NCBI GenBank assembly: GCA_002421685.1
Contig: DISB01000018.1
Span: forward strand, 300,653 to 364,652
Source of the DNA: Bacteroidetes bacterium UBA6221
Lineage (GTDB): Bacteria; Bacteroidota; Bacteroidia; Chitinophagales; Chitinophagaceae
DNA: 64,000 nucleotides
Direction: 5' to 3'
The notes below the pieces were generated by a model that saw nothing but the letters and a program-made list of their open reading frames with translations, made no database searches and was not told where the DNA came from. Made by a program: the position numbers and the translations under genes. This document shows positions 24,430 through 32,560 of this stretch, one piece after another; the first letter of the stretch is position 1; each line of letters starts with the position of its first letter.

Positions 24430-26425
24430 GTTCTATCCATACTTCGTTATCCTTCAGTAGCTGTATCAATTCGGCAACTGCTATTTCGCTGGGGACGTTG
24501 CGTTTTACCACTTCCTTGTTCTTGTACAAGGTTATCTTGCCCGGCCCGCTTCCTACATAGCCAAAATCAGCGTCTGCCATCTCGCCCGGCCCGTTTACTA
24601 TACATCCCATGATGGCTATCTTAACGCCTTTCAGGTGGTTGGTGGCATTGCGTATCATAGCGGTGGTTTCCTGCAGGTCGAACAGCGTACGGCCACAACT
24701 AGGGCAACTGATGTATTCCGTTTTACTGATACGGGTGCGTGTAGCCTGCAGTATGGAGAAAGCAGTATTGTTCAGGAACTGGTGATTGTTCTTTACTTCA
24801 AGATAAGTGCGGCCGGTCATCTTTATGTTCTCTACCCGGCGCATATGGTTCCACAGCCAGATGCCATCGCCAAAACCATCTAATAATAACCCGCCGGTAT
24901 TAGTGGCAAAATCTATCAGTTGTTCGTCAACAGTTTTGTCCCTGTTTTCGCCGCAGAGTATCACCGGGCATTGGATGTTCCGCTGCTGCAGTTCTATCAG
25001 TACTCGCCTCACAGATGCAAGAGTATGTACATTCTTACTCGCTATGCATAATACAGCCCCCTTTGCAATGGCCAGTTTTGATAGCAGCAATTCTACAACA
25101 CTCCAGTCGGTATCGGCATTGGTGAACACGAAATGCGGCATTTCTAAGGCACCTGTGTATCGCAGGTATTCTTCTGCCTGGAATAGCGGATGATACTTTA
25201 TTTTGTCTTCAACCTGTTGCCATGTGGCATAATCAGATATCACCTGCAGCGTACCCGGCAGGTTGAAATCGAGCAGCTTACTGCCGGTATATATATAGTC
25301 GGCTGCGGCATCGCCAATGTTCCATTTGTCGGTGGCTTCATCATAGCGGTAACCTATTGCAGCCAGGTCTGCCGGAGTAATGGATTCCGCTTTCATATAG
25401 TCGGCTACCACAACCGGTACATGTCCGCTGCCCATGTTGTTGACCGTGAGCGTAGTGCGGCGCTTGTATTCAAATGGATTGTACGGCAGCACACTCCTTT
25501 CCTGTTCAGTAAGCGGCTGAATAGGCTGGTGTTGTTCCCTGCCGGTGTACCGGTTCACGATATCCCTGCAAACGGGTATCTCAAACTCCGGGTCTTCAGT
25601 CAGTGATACGCGTATGGTGTCGCCAATTCCGTCTTCCAGCAAAGTGCCGATGCCTATTGCGCTTTTAATACGGCCATCTTCTCCGTCACCTGCCTCTGTT
25701 ACGCCCAGGTGCAGTGGGTAACATTCGCCAAATTCCTCGTCCATTTTCTGCACCAGCAGCCTGTATGCCTGCACCATCACCTGCGGGTTGCTCGACTTCA
25801 TACTGAGGATGATTTGATGATAATTTTCATCTCTTGCTATGCGCAGGAATTCCATGGCGCTTTCCACCATACCGATGGGGGTATCTCCGTAGCGGCTCAT
25901 GATACGGTCGCTGAGCGAGCCGTGGTTGGTGCCTATGCGCATGGCCGTGCCATATTCTTTGCATATCCTCACCAGCGGCGTAAACCTTTCCCTGATACGG
26001 TCTATCTCGGCGGCATAGGCATCATCTGTATATTCAATAAAATCGAACTTCTTTTTGTCGATATAATTGCCGGGGTTTACCCTTACCTTTTCTACAATGC
26101 GGGCGGCTATTTCAGCTGCGTTGGGGGTGAAGTGTATGTCCGCCACCAGCGGAGTATGATAGCCCCTCTCATTCAGTATCTTTTTAATGACGGCCAGGTT
26201 TTCAGCCTCTTTCTTGCTTGGCGCCGTGATACGTACCAGTTCAGCCCCGGCCTCTATGCAGCGGATAGTTTGTGCCACGGTGGCTTCGGTGTCCATGGTG
26301 TCGGTAGTGGTCATGGTCTGGATACGTATGGGATGGCCATTGCCCAGCAGCAGGTTGCCTATGCGCACTTCCCGGGTGTGCAGCCGGGTATATTCCGTCA
26401 GTGAATGGCAGTATTGTCCCTTCAT
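24416..26425 (-). CDS. ispG: 4-hydroxy-3-methylbut-2-enyl diphosphate synthase (IspG/GcpE), large type
   Basis: IspG reduces methylerythritol cyclodiphosphate to HMBPP in the MEP isoprenoid pathway, using a 4Fe-4S cluster. From the ATG at 26425 the protein is 669 residues. An N-terminal TIM barrel (VRIGNLLLGNGHPIRIQTMT) is followed by a large insert, then a C-terminal reductase domain. Cluster ligands lie in CPSCG (about 574 and 577) and MGCIVNGPGE (about 608). The roughly 260-residue insert marks the Bacteroidota/Chlamydiota/plant form, versus about 370 residues in E. coli. An upstream in-frame start at 26485 would add a hydrophobic 20-residue stretch and is disfavoured. Confidence 0.95.
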   Translation of the reverse strand: MKGQYCHSLTEYTRLHTREVRIGNLLLGNGHPIRIQTMTTTDTMDTEATVAQTIRCIEAGAELVRITAPSKKEAENLAVIKKILNERGYHTPLVADIHFTPNAAEIAARIVEKVRVNPGNYIDKKKFDFIEYTDDAYAAEIDRIRERFTPLVRICKEYGTAMRIGTNHGSLSDRIMSRYGDTPIGMVESAMEFLRIARDENYHQIILSMKSSNPQVMVQAYRLLVQKMDEEFGECYPLHLGVTEAGDGEDGRIKSAIGIGTLLEDGIGDTIRVSLTEDPEFEIPVCRDIVNRYTGREQHQPIQPLTEQERSVLPYNPFEYKRRTTLTVNNMGSGHVPVVVADYMKAESITPADLAAIGYRYDEATDKWNIGDAAADYIYTGSKLLDFNLPGTLQVISDYATWQQVEDKIKYHPLFQAEEYLRYTGALEMPHFVFTNADTDWSVVELLLSKLAIAKGAVLCIASKNVHTLASVRRVLIELQQRNIQCPVILCGENRDKTVDEQLIDFATNTGGLLLDGFGDGIWLWNHMRRVENIKMTGRTYLEVKNNHQFLNNTAFSILQATRTRISKTEYISCPSCGRTLFDLQETTAMIRNATNHLKGVKIAIMGCIVNGPGEMADADFGYVGSGPGKITLYKNKEVVKRNVPSEIAVAELIQLLKDNEVWIEPTEA

Positions 26426-26615
26426 AAATATCTGTTGCAAAAAAGCCCAGCAAAGGTAGCCAATGCACGCCAAGGTGCGTACCACGGGCCGGCTTTTATC
26501 TTGTTAATAAATCCTTTAATGTGGCCGCTGTTCACAAAAACAAAATGTGGCTATCCCCTTGAATACTATGTTTTTCCCGCAAACAGTAGTATTTTAGCAA
26601 CGAATAACAATATAC

Positions 26616-27377
26616 ATGCAATACGAGATAAGACATTTCGGCAAATTTAAATACGTAGAAGAAGGTGAGGGTGAACCGTTGGTATTATTGCATGGACTGT
26701 TTGGTGCGCTCAGTAATTTCAAAGACCTTATCGACCACTTCAAGCTTACCCATAAGGTTATCATACCAATGCTGCCCCTGTTCGACCTGACTGTACTGGA
26801 TACATCAGTATCGGGCCTGGCCAAACATGTACAGAAGTTCATAAGCGCGCGTAAGCTGGACAAGGTGCACCTGCTGGGCAACTCGCTGGGCGGGCATGTG
26901 GGGTTAGTCTACACCCTCAACAACCAGCATAAGGTAAAGACTATTATCCTTACCGGCAGCTCGGGGCTGTTTGAACATGGTATGGGCGAGACTTACCCCA
27001 AACGCGGCGACTACGACTACATCCGCAAAAAGACCGAACTTACCTTTTACGACCCTGCGACGGCGACCAAAGAACTGGTGGACGAGGTGTACAGCATAGT
27101 GAACAACAGGCTGAAAGCCCTGAAGATCATACAACTGGCACGCTCTGCCATCAAGCACAACCTGGGCGATGAACTGAATGACATCAAAGTGCCTACCTGC
27201 CTGATATGGGGTAAGAACGACACGATTACGCCGCCCATGGTGGCCGAGGAATTTCAGAAATTGATACCCAATTCGGAAGTGCATTGGATAGATAAATGCG
27301 GCCATGCGCCTATGATGGAAGTACCCGGGGAATTCAACAATATCCTCGCAGACTTCCTGTCCAGGCACAAAGGCTGA
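26616..27377 (+). CDS. Alpha/beta hydrolase
   Basis: This 253-residue cytoplasmic alpha/beta hydrolase has an oxyanion HGLFG (26-30) and a nucleophile elbow GNSLGG with Ser90. The acid region is IWGKNDTITPP and a C-terminal His lies in CGHAPMMEVP. All catalytic elements are present. Family members range from esterases to C-C bond hydrolases, and the substrate cannot be inferred. It is transcribed divergently from ispG, and the CBS gene follows about 95 nt downstream in the same direction. Confidence 0.88.
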   Translation: MQYEIRHFGKFKYVEEGEGEPLVLLHGLFGALSNFKDLIDHFKLTHKVIIPMLPLFDLTVLDTSVSGLAKHVQKFISARKLDKVHLLGNSLGGHVGLVYTLNNQHKVKTIILTGSSGLFEHGMGETYPKRGDYDYIRKKTELTFYDPATATKELVDEVYSIVNNRLKALKIIQLARSAIKHNLGDELNDIKVPTCLIWGKNDTITPPMVAEEFQKLIPNSEVHWIDKCGHAPMMEVPGEFNNILADFLSRHKG

Positions 27378-27471
27378 TATTTTCACAGTTTTTAATGCAA
27401 CCAAGTCCGAATAAAGCCTGACCTTTGCAGAGCACGGTTTTTTACAGGATATCTGAAAACAACGGCAAGCT

Positions 27472-28134
27472 ATGTCTGTTCAAAAGATCATTACATACGA
27501 TATACCTACCATACTGCCTACGGACACGGGCGATACCGCGTTGCGCCTGATGGAAGATAATAACATAGAGCAGATACCGGTAGTGGCAGAGGAGCAATAC
27601 CTGGCCTTGGTGAAGCTGGAGGATATGCTGGAATGGGCGACGCCGGAAAAGCCGCTCACTGAAACGGACTTCCTGAGGTATAGCCCGGTGGTATTTGCCG
27701 GCGGGCACACTTACGAGGCGTTGCGCCTGGCGTACAACCAGCACTTGGCTGTAATACCGGTGACGGACGACCAAAACAAATACCTGGGCTGCGCCACGCT
27801 GGAAACCATTATGAACTTCCTGGCAGAACATTGCGGGCTGGACAACCCCGGCGGCGTGATAGTGCTGGAGCTGAACCCGCTGGACTACAGCCTGGTGCAG
27901 GTAGCCCGTATTTGCGAAAGCGAAGACATTACCATACTGACATCGAACCTGTACACAAACCGTGCTACCAACAAGCTGGAACTGACCCTGAAGACCAACC
28001 GCAGCAACCTGGACCTGCTGGCCGCCACTTACGAACGCTTTGGCTATACCGTAAAAGAAATATATGGCGAGCGCGTAAACAGGGACGACATGATGGACCG
28101 CTATAACCTGCTGATGGCCTACTTAAATATGTAA
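27472..28134 (+). CDS. CBS domain-containing protein
   Basis: This 220-residue protein has a tandem CBS pair in its first 130 residues, recognisable from LPTDTGDTALRLMEDNNIEQIPVVAEE and AGHTYEALRLAYNQHLAVIPVTDDQNKYLG. An ACT-like C-terminal region follows (PGGVIVLELNPLDYSLVQVARICESEDITI). CBS pairs bind adenosine-type nucleotides and act as energy or ligand sensors. No attached catalytic domain is present, so this is a stand-alone regulator. The DUF3109 gene begins 9 nt after its stop, indicating an operon. Confidence 0.85.
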   Translation: MSVQKIITYDIPTILPTDTGDTALRLMEDNNIEQIPVVAEEQYLALVKLEDMLEWATPEKPLTETDFLRYSPVVFAGGHTYEALRLAYNQHLAVIPVTDDQNKYLGCATLETIMNFLAEHCGLDNPGGVIVLELNPLDYSLVQVARICESEDITILTSNLYTNRATNKLELTLKTNRSNLDLLAATYERFGYTVKEIYGERVNRDDMMDRYNLLMAYLNM

Positions 28135-28143
28135 TGACCGCTG

Positions 28144-28731
28144 ATGATAGCTATTGACAATATACTGGTGAGCGATGAAATAGTGCAAGAGCAATTTGTA
28201 TGCGACCTGGACAAATGTAAAGGCGGCTGCTGTGTGGACGGCGATTGCGGCGCTCCCCTTACCAAAGAAGAGACCCGCCTCGTAGCCGAACACTACCCAA
28301 AGGTGAAACACCTGCTGCACATAGACTATATCAAAGAGATAGAGCGCACGGGCACGCATACCATCGACGACGAATTTGGCTATGTGACACCAACCCTGAA
28401 CGGCGGCGTATGCGTATATGCCTATACCGACTTTGGCGGGGTGGTGAAGTGCAGCTTTGAAAAACTGTACCGCGAAGGTAAAATAGATTTTCCCAAGCCG
28501 ATAAGCTGCCACCTGTACCCCATAAGGGTAAAGAAAAGCAAAGACTTTGAAGCGCTGAACTATGCACCGCGAAAGGTGATGTGCGCGCCGGCCTGCAAGC
28601 TGGGCAAACAGCTTAAAGTGCCCGTGTACCAGTTTCTGAAGGCCCCGCTGGTACGCGCCTACGGCGAAGAGTTTTACAACGCCCTGGACGCTACCGCCCA
28701 AATGATGGCCAATAAAAAAAGAACTTCATAG
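28144..28731 (+). CDS. DUF3109 family Cys-rich protein
   Basis: This 195-residue protein has a Cys-rich N-terminal pattern (CDLDKCKGGCCVDGDCGAPL) and later Cys residues (CVYAY, KCSF, SCHLYPIR, CAPACKLGK). This matches DUF3109, related to YkgJ-type zinc- or iron-sulfur-binding proteins. The eight or so conserved Cys suggest a metal cluster, unproven here. It follows the CBS gene by 9 nt and is convergent with rpoN. Its function is unknown. Confidence 0.85.
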   Translation: MIAIDNILVSDEIVQEQFVCDLDKCKGGCCVDGDCGAPLTKEETRLVAEHYPKVKHLLHIDYIKEIERTGTHTIDDEFGYVTPTLNGGVCVYAYTDFGGVVKCSFEKLYREGKIDFPKPISCHLYPIRVKKSKDFEALNYAPRKVMCAPACKLGKQLKVPVYQFLKAPLVRAYGEEFYNALDATAQMMANKKRTS

Positions 28732-28733
28732 CC

Positions 28734-30209
28734 TTATAATTCCTTGCGCAGCCGCGCAACGGGAATGTTGAGTTGCTCGCGGTACTTGGCTACCGTACGG
28801 CGCGCTATGTTGTAACCCTTTTCCTGCAGCATGTTGGTGAGCTTCTCGTCAGACCAGGGCTTGCGTTTGTTTTCGTTTTTAATAATGTCGTTCAGTATGT
28901 TCTTTACCTCGCGGGTGGACACTTCTTCGCCTTCGTCGGTTTTGAGCGCTTCTGAGAAGAAATATTTCAGCTTGTAGGTGCCAAACTCCGTTTGCACAAA
29001 CTTGCTGTTGGCCACGCGCGACACGGTAGATACATCCAGCCCGGTTATCTCGGCTATGTCCTTCAGTATCATGGGGCGCAGGGTGGTTTCGTCTCCCGTC
29101 AGGAAGAACTGGCGCTGGAACTCTATGATGGCCTGCATGGTTTGCAGCAGGGTATGCTGCCGCTGCTTGATGGCGTCTATGAACCATTTGGCGCTGTCCA
29201 GCTTTTGCTTGATGAACATCAGGGCTTCCTTCTGGCGTTTGTCCTTCTTGTCGCCGCGGTCGTAGGCCTGCATCATTTCTTTGTACCCAGCAGACACCCT
29301 CAGCTCAGGCGCGTTGCGGGCATTGAGCGACAGCTCCAGCTTGCCGTTGTTGTTGTACACAAAAAAGTCGGGCAGGATGTAGCTCTCGGCCTTGTTGACA
29401 ATAGCGAAGGCCGAACCCGGCTTGGGGTTTAGCTTCAGTATCAGGCTTATCACTTCTTTAAATTCCCGGTTATCCAGGTCCAGGTGCTTCTGTATCTTAT
29501 CGTAGTGCTTTTTTATGAACTCGTTGAAGTACTTGTCTATCACCTTGATAGCGGCGGCCACGGTTTTGGTGCGCGGGTCTATACGTTCCAGTTGCAGGCG
29601 CAGGCAGGCCTCCAGGTTGCGGGCGCCCACACCGGGGGGGTCAAACTGCTGTATCATGGCTATCACTTCCAACACCTCCTCTTCGCTGGTTTCTATACCC
29701 TGGCCAAATGCCAGGTCGTCTACCAGGGCCAGGGGGTCGCGGCGCAGGTAGCCGTCCTCGTCTATGCTGCCTATCACCTGCTCGGCTATGGCCTGGCGGT
29801 ATTCGTCCAGGCCCAGCATACCCAACTGGTTGTGCAGGTGGTCGTGAAAGCTGGTCTCTACCCGTACGGGGCTCTCGGGGCGCTCGTTTTCCTGCCCGCT
29901 ATAGTAGTCGGCGTTGTAGTCGCTGCCTTCTTCTTCGCCCCGCAGAAAATCGTCCAGGTCTATGTTCTCGGTATCGTCGCTGCTCAGTTCTACATCGTCT
30001 GTTTCATATTCTTCTTCTTCCTTGTCGCCGTCCAGGTTATATTCATCGTCGTTGGCCTCGGCACCCAGCTCCAGTGCGGGGTTTTCTTCCATTTCTTCCT
30101 TGATGCGTTCTTCCAGGTTGGCAGTAGGTATCTGCAGCAGTTTCATCAGTTGAATCTGCTGCGGGGATAGTTTTTGTAATAGTCTCTGTTGTTGGGTTTG
30201 TCTCAGCAT
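28734..30209 (-). CDS. rpoN: RNA polymerase sigma-54 factor
   Basis: This 491-residue sigma-54 has a region I activator-interacting segment at the N terminus (QLMKLLQIPTANLEERIKEE) and an acidic region II (about 50-120). A core-binding region has ARNLEACLRLQLE and a DNA-binding C-terminal half has an HTH. The RpoN box is present as ARRTVAKYREQLNIP near residue 467. It directs transcription from -24/-12 promoters with AAA+ activators; no activator gene is in this window. Convergent with DUF3109, ending 2 nt after it. Confidence 0.97.
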   Translation of the reverse strand: MLRQTQQQRLLQKLSPQQIQLMKLLQIPTANLEERIKEEMEENPALELGAEANDDEYNLDGDKEEEEYETDDVELSSDDTENIDLDDFLRGEEEGSDYNADYYSGQENERPESPVRVETSFHDHLHNQLGMLGLDEYRQAIAEQVIGSIDEDGYLRRDPLALVDDLAFGQGIETSEEEVLEVIAMIQQFDPPGVGARNLEACLRLQLERIDPRTKTVAAAIKVIDKYFNEFIKKHYDKIQKHLDLDNREFKEVISLILKLNPKPGSAFAIVNKAESYILPDFFVYNNNGKLELSLNARNAPELRVSAGYKEMMQAYDRGDKKDKRQKEALMFIKQKLDSAKWFIDAIKQRQHTLLQTMQAIIEFQRQFFLTGDETTLRPMILKDIAEITGLDVSTVSRVANSKFVQTEFGTYKLKYFFSEALKTDEGEEVSTREVKNILNDIIKNENKRKPWSDEKLTNMLQEKGYNIARRTVAKYREQLNIPVARLRKEL

Positions 30210-31380
30210 AAGCGCTTTTTCCGGTTTAAATATACGAAAGTGGTGGTTGAGGGGTATGTAAGGAAAAGTAAAAATTCATTTATATATTGATTTTTGTCTT
30301 GCAACACTATTCTGTTATAGAACATATACTGTTCAGCGGCTGCTCTACTCACCTTTCTTTACTTTCTTTTTCCGCAAAAAGAAAGTAACCCCGCATGTCT
30401 GCGGGCCAGGCGCCGAAAAAGAGCCCCTTCCCTTAAGCTTCAAAGGGAAGGGATGTCGCCCTGAATGGACCACATTGCTACTGCGCTGCCGGGCATTAGG
30501 GCCCTTATTATTTCCTTTAATTTGTTCTTCTCCTGTCCTGAAATTGTGCTGTGGGAACAAAATTTGTTCCCTGAAAGGGTTGAATTGTTGTAAAATGTTG
30601 CGGTTTTCATGATTGGATGTTTTGTAAATGGTTGATATAGAATTGATTGGTAAAATTGTTCCATTTTGATGCCACAAAAAGGGAATAAAATTTTCCGGGG
30701 CGATGTGATTGGCAAAATGTTCCCTTTTGATTCCAGGAAATCAGGATAGAAATTGATTGATGAAAATGTTCCGAAATGATGCCAGGAAATAGAATGAAAT
30801 TTTCTGCGCGGTATGATTGGTGATATGAGGGGTCGGGTTGCATGGTAAATGGTTTTGTGCCGGATGGAGGTTTGTTATACTCACGGATAGTCAAGGGGGG
30901 GTAAATCGGTGTGGATTTACTACTCCGAAACGCCCGGGACTACAATAGCCCCGCATGAGCGGGATTTACAATCCCGAAACAGTCGGGACTACAATAGCCC
31001 CGTACGAACGGGATTTACAACAAATATACGTTATTTATGTGATAATATCAAAAATAACTTTCTGAATCAGGATTTACAGGATTAGAGAATGAACAGGATT
31101 TTTTTTGTTTTCGCCTCTTTATTGCCGGACACAGTCCTGCGTTTTATTGGTGATTTAAGTCGAAAAGACTTAAACCAGTGGGGATGCGGTACATATTTTC
31201 TTCCCCTCTAGGGAGGGGCGTGCGTTGGCGGCCGTGCGGTAGCGGGGTGGGTTACTCGCGGAGGACAATGCCCATAGCAGCAAAACAGCCTTTGCGAGGA
31301 ATATAATAAAATACTATTTAACAAAATAGGGTGTTTTTCCCGGTTGCAGCTCAAGGTAGAAAATATTAAATTTATTCTTT
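30210..31380. repeat. Repeat field upstream of the SIR2 operon
   Basis: About 1.2 kb with no supportable gene. From left to right it has the inverted repeat ACTTTCTTTTT/AAAAAGAAAGT (near 30360-30387) and a CCCTTCCCTT/AAGGGAAGGG hairpin (near 30423-30451). Next come imperfect roughly 50-60-bp tandem repeats starting with gattgg at 30645, 30707, 30755 and 30815. Two copies of a 49-bp unit begin with tttac at 30916 and 30965 (third start at 31014). Then comes a common Bacteroidota aatcaggatttacaggatt repeat near 31066. Open frames here translate repeat sequence only. Confidence 0.75.
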
Positions 31381-31401
31381 TTGTTTAAGATTGTTTGCGA
31401 A

Positions 31402-32559
31402 ATGAATAAGACGGTTTACATATTAGGCGCAGGCTTTTCAATGAATAGTGGCGCGCCGTCACAAGCAGGAATTATTAAAGAAATCTATGATTTAAATAAG
31501 GCTAACTTCACTGAAAAACAAAAAAAAATAGTAAATAGCTGGATAACAGTATTCGACAAATTCTTGAAAGATTCACTATGTATAAGCGACGATCTAAAAT
31601 ATAATTATACCCTTGAGGATATCTATACCCCGATTGATAAGGCACTAGCTGAATCAACGTCATTTCGCGATTATGTATATAGTGATTTGATTAGTATCAG
31701 AGATATTTTTAACCGACTTATCATATTAGCCATTCGCAACTCAATTGATCGACGCAAAGCTGACAAATATCCTATTGAGCACTTTGCAAAGCATATTGTT
31801 GATCTTAGTAGGAACAGATTAACTGATGAAAAAAATGACGCCGTCTCGGTTATAACAACGAACTGGGATATAATTCTAGACAATAAAGTTTATAAAATAA
31901 TCCAAGAGGATGACAAACCAAAAGGACAGAAATTTGCAGGAGTCGTTGATTATTGCTGTTATATTAGTTCAATTGCAGAAAATGACGAGACCGTAAAACC
32001 TGGCCTCTATGCGATTGGCAAAGGCTGCTATAATGTCAAAATACTCAAACTGCATGGCTCCTTAAATTGGTTGCAATGTCCGAAGTGCCATAGACTTTAT
32101 ACTAAATTTTTTAGGTCTTGGAATGGAGGTTACGTTTTCAGTAATATGTATTGCAGACATTGCGAGAGAAATTTTGGGTCAACCAAAATCGCGTCACACA
32201 AATTGAATACAAATCTCATAACACCAACCTTTCTGAAAAACCTGAATAACATACAAAATAAACTTATTTGGCAAAATGCGGGTATCGAGCTTGCAGAGGC
32301 AAGCAAGGTAGTCTTCATGGGCTATTCTCTGCCGCATGCTGATTATGAGTTCAAGCAATTATTGGCCAAAATGATAAGAACAAACGCCAAAATAGAGGTT
32401 ATTTTAACCGATAATGACAATCCTAAAAACTACACACCCGCTTTGACGCCATTAACTGCTGGATATCGATATGAGAATTTTTTTAGCGGCAGGACAATTA
32501 ATATATCATATAATGGCATAAACAGTTTTATTAACAAAATCCCTGTAAACAGTAAGTGA
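31402..32559 (+). CDS. SIR2-like domain protein
   Basis: From the ATG at 31402 this is a 385-residue SIR2-fold protein. Visible motifs are the NAD-binding GAGFSMNSGAP at residues 9-19, TTNWD with the catalytic-type Asn, KLHGSLNW with the catalytic-type His, a four-Cys zinc site (CPKC and CRHC), and the late VVFMGYSLPHADYEF segment. SIR2-like proteins of this kind are NAD-depleting effectors in several phage-defence systems. No extra sensor domain is fused. It is the first gene of a three-gene operon, with the next ATG 1 nt after its stop. A TTG at 31381 is an alternative start. Its DNA is clearly A+T-richer than the neighbouring core genes. Confidence 0.88.
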   Translation: MNKTVYILGAGFSMNSGAPSQAGIIKEIYDLNKANFTEKQKKIVNSWITVFDKFLKDSLCISDDLKYNYTLEDIYTPIDKALAESTSFRDYVYSDLISIRDIFNRLIILAIRNSIDRRKADKYPIEHFAKHIVDLSRNRLTDEKNDAVSVITTNWDIILDNKVYKIIQEDDKPKGQKFAGVVDYCCYISSIAENDETVKPGLYAIGKGCYNVKILKLHGSLNWLQCPKCHRLYTKFFRSWNGGYVFSNMYCRHCERNFGSTKIASHKLNTNLITPTFLKNLNNIQNKLIWQNAGIELAEASKVVFMGYSLPHADYEFKQLLAKMIRTNAKIEVILTDNDNPKNYTPALTPLTAGYRYENFFSGRTINISYNGINSFINKIPVNSK

Positions 32560-32560
32560 A

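Noticed and set aside
29484..30170. 228-residue hydrophobic plus-strand frame over rpoN
   Set aside because: Antisense of rpoN; hydrophobicity comes from the complement of acidic codons.
30645..30820. CRISPR array
   Set aside because: Repeats are imperfect and unevenly spaced (48-62 bp), without unique spacers of constant length and without cas genes.
30345..30894. Frames of 90-110 residues on the minus strand upstream of the SIR2 operon
   Set aside because: They read imperfect tandem repeats and hairpins; similar peptides arise from repeat DNA.
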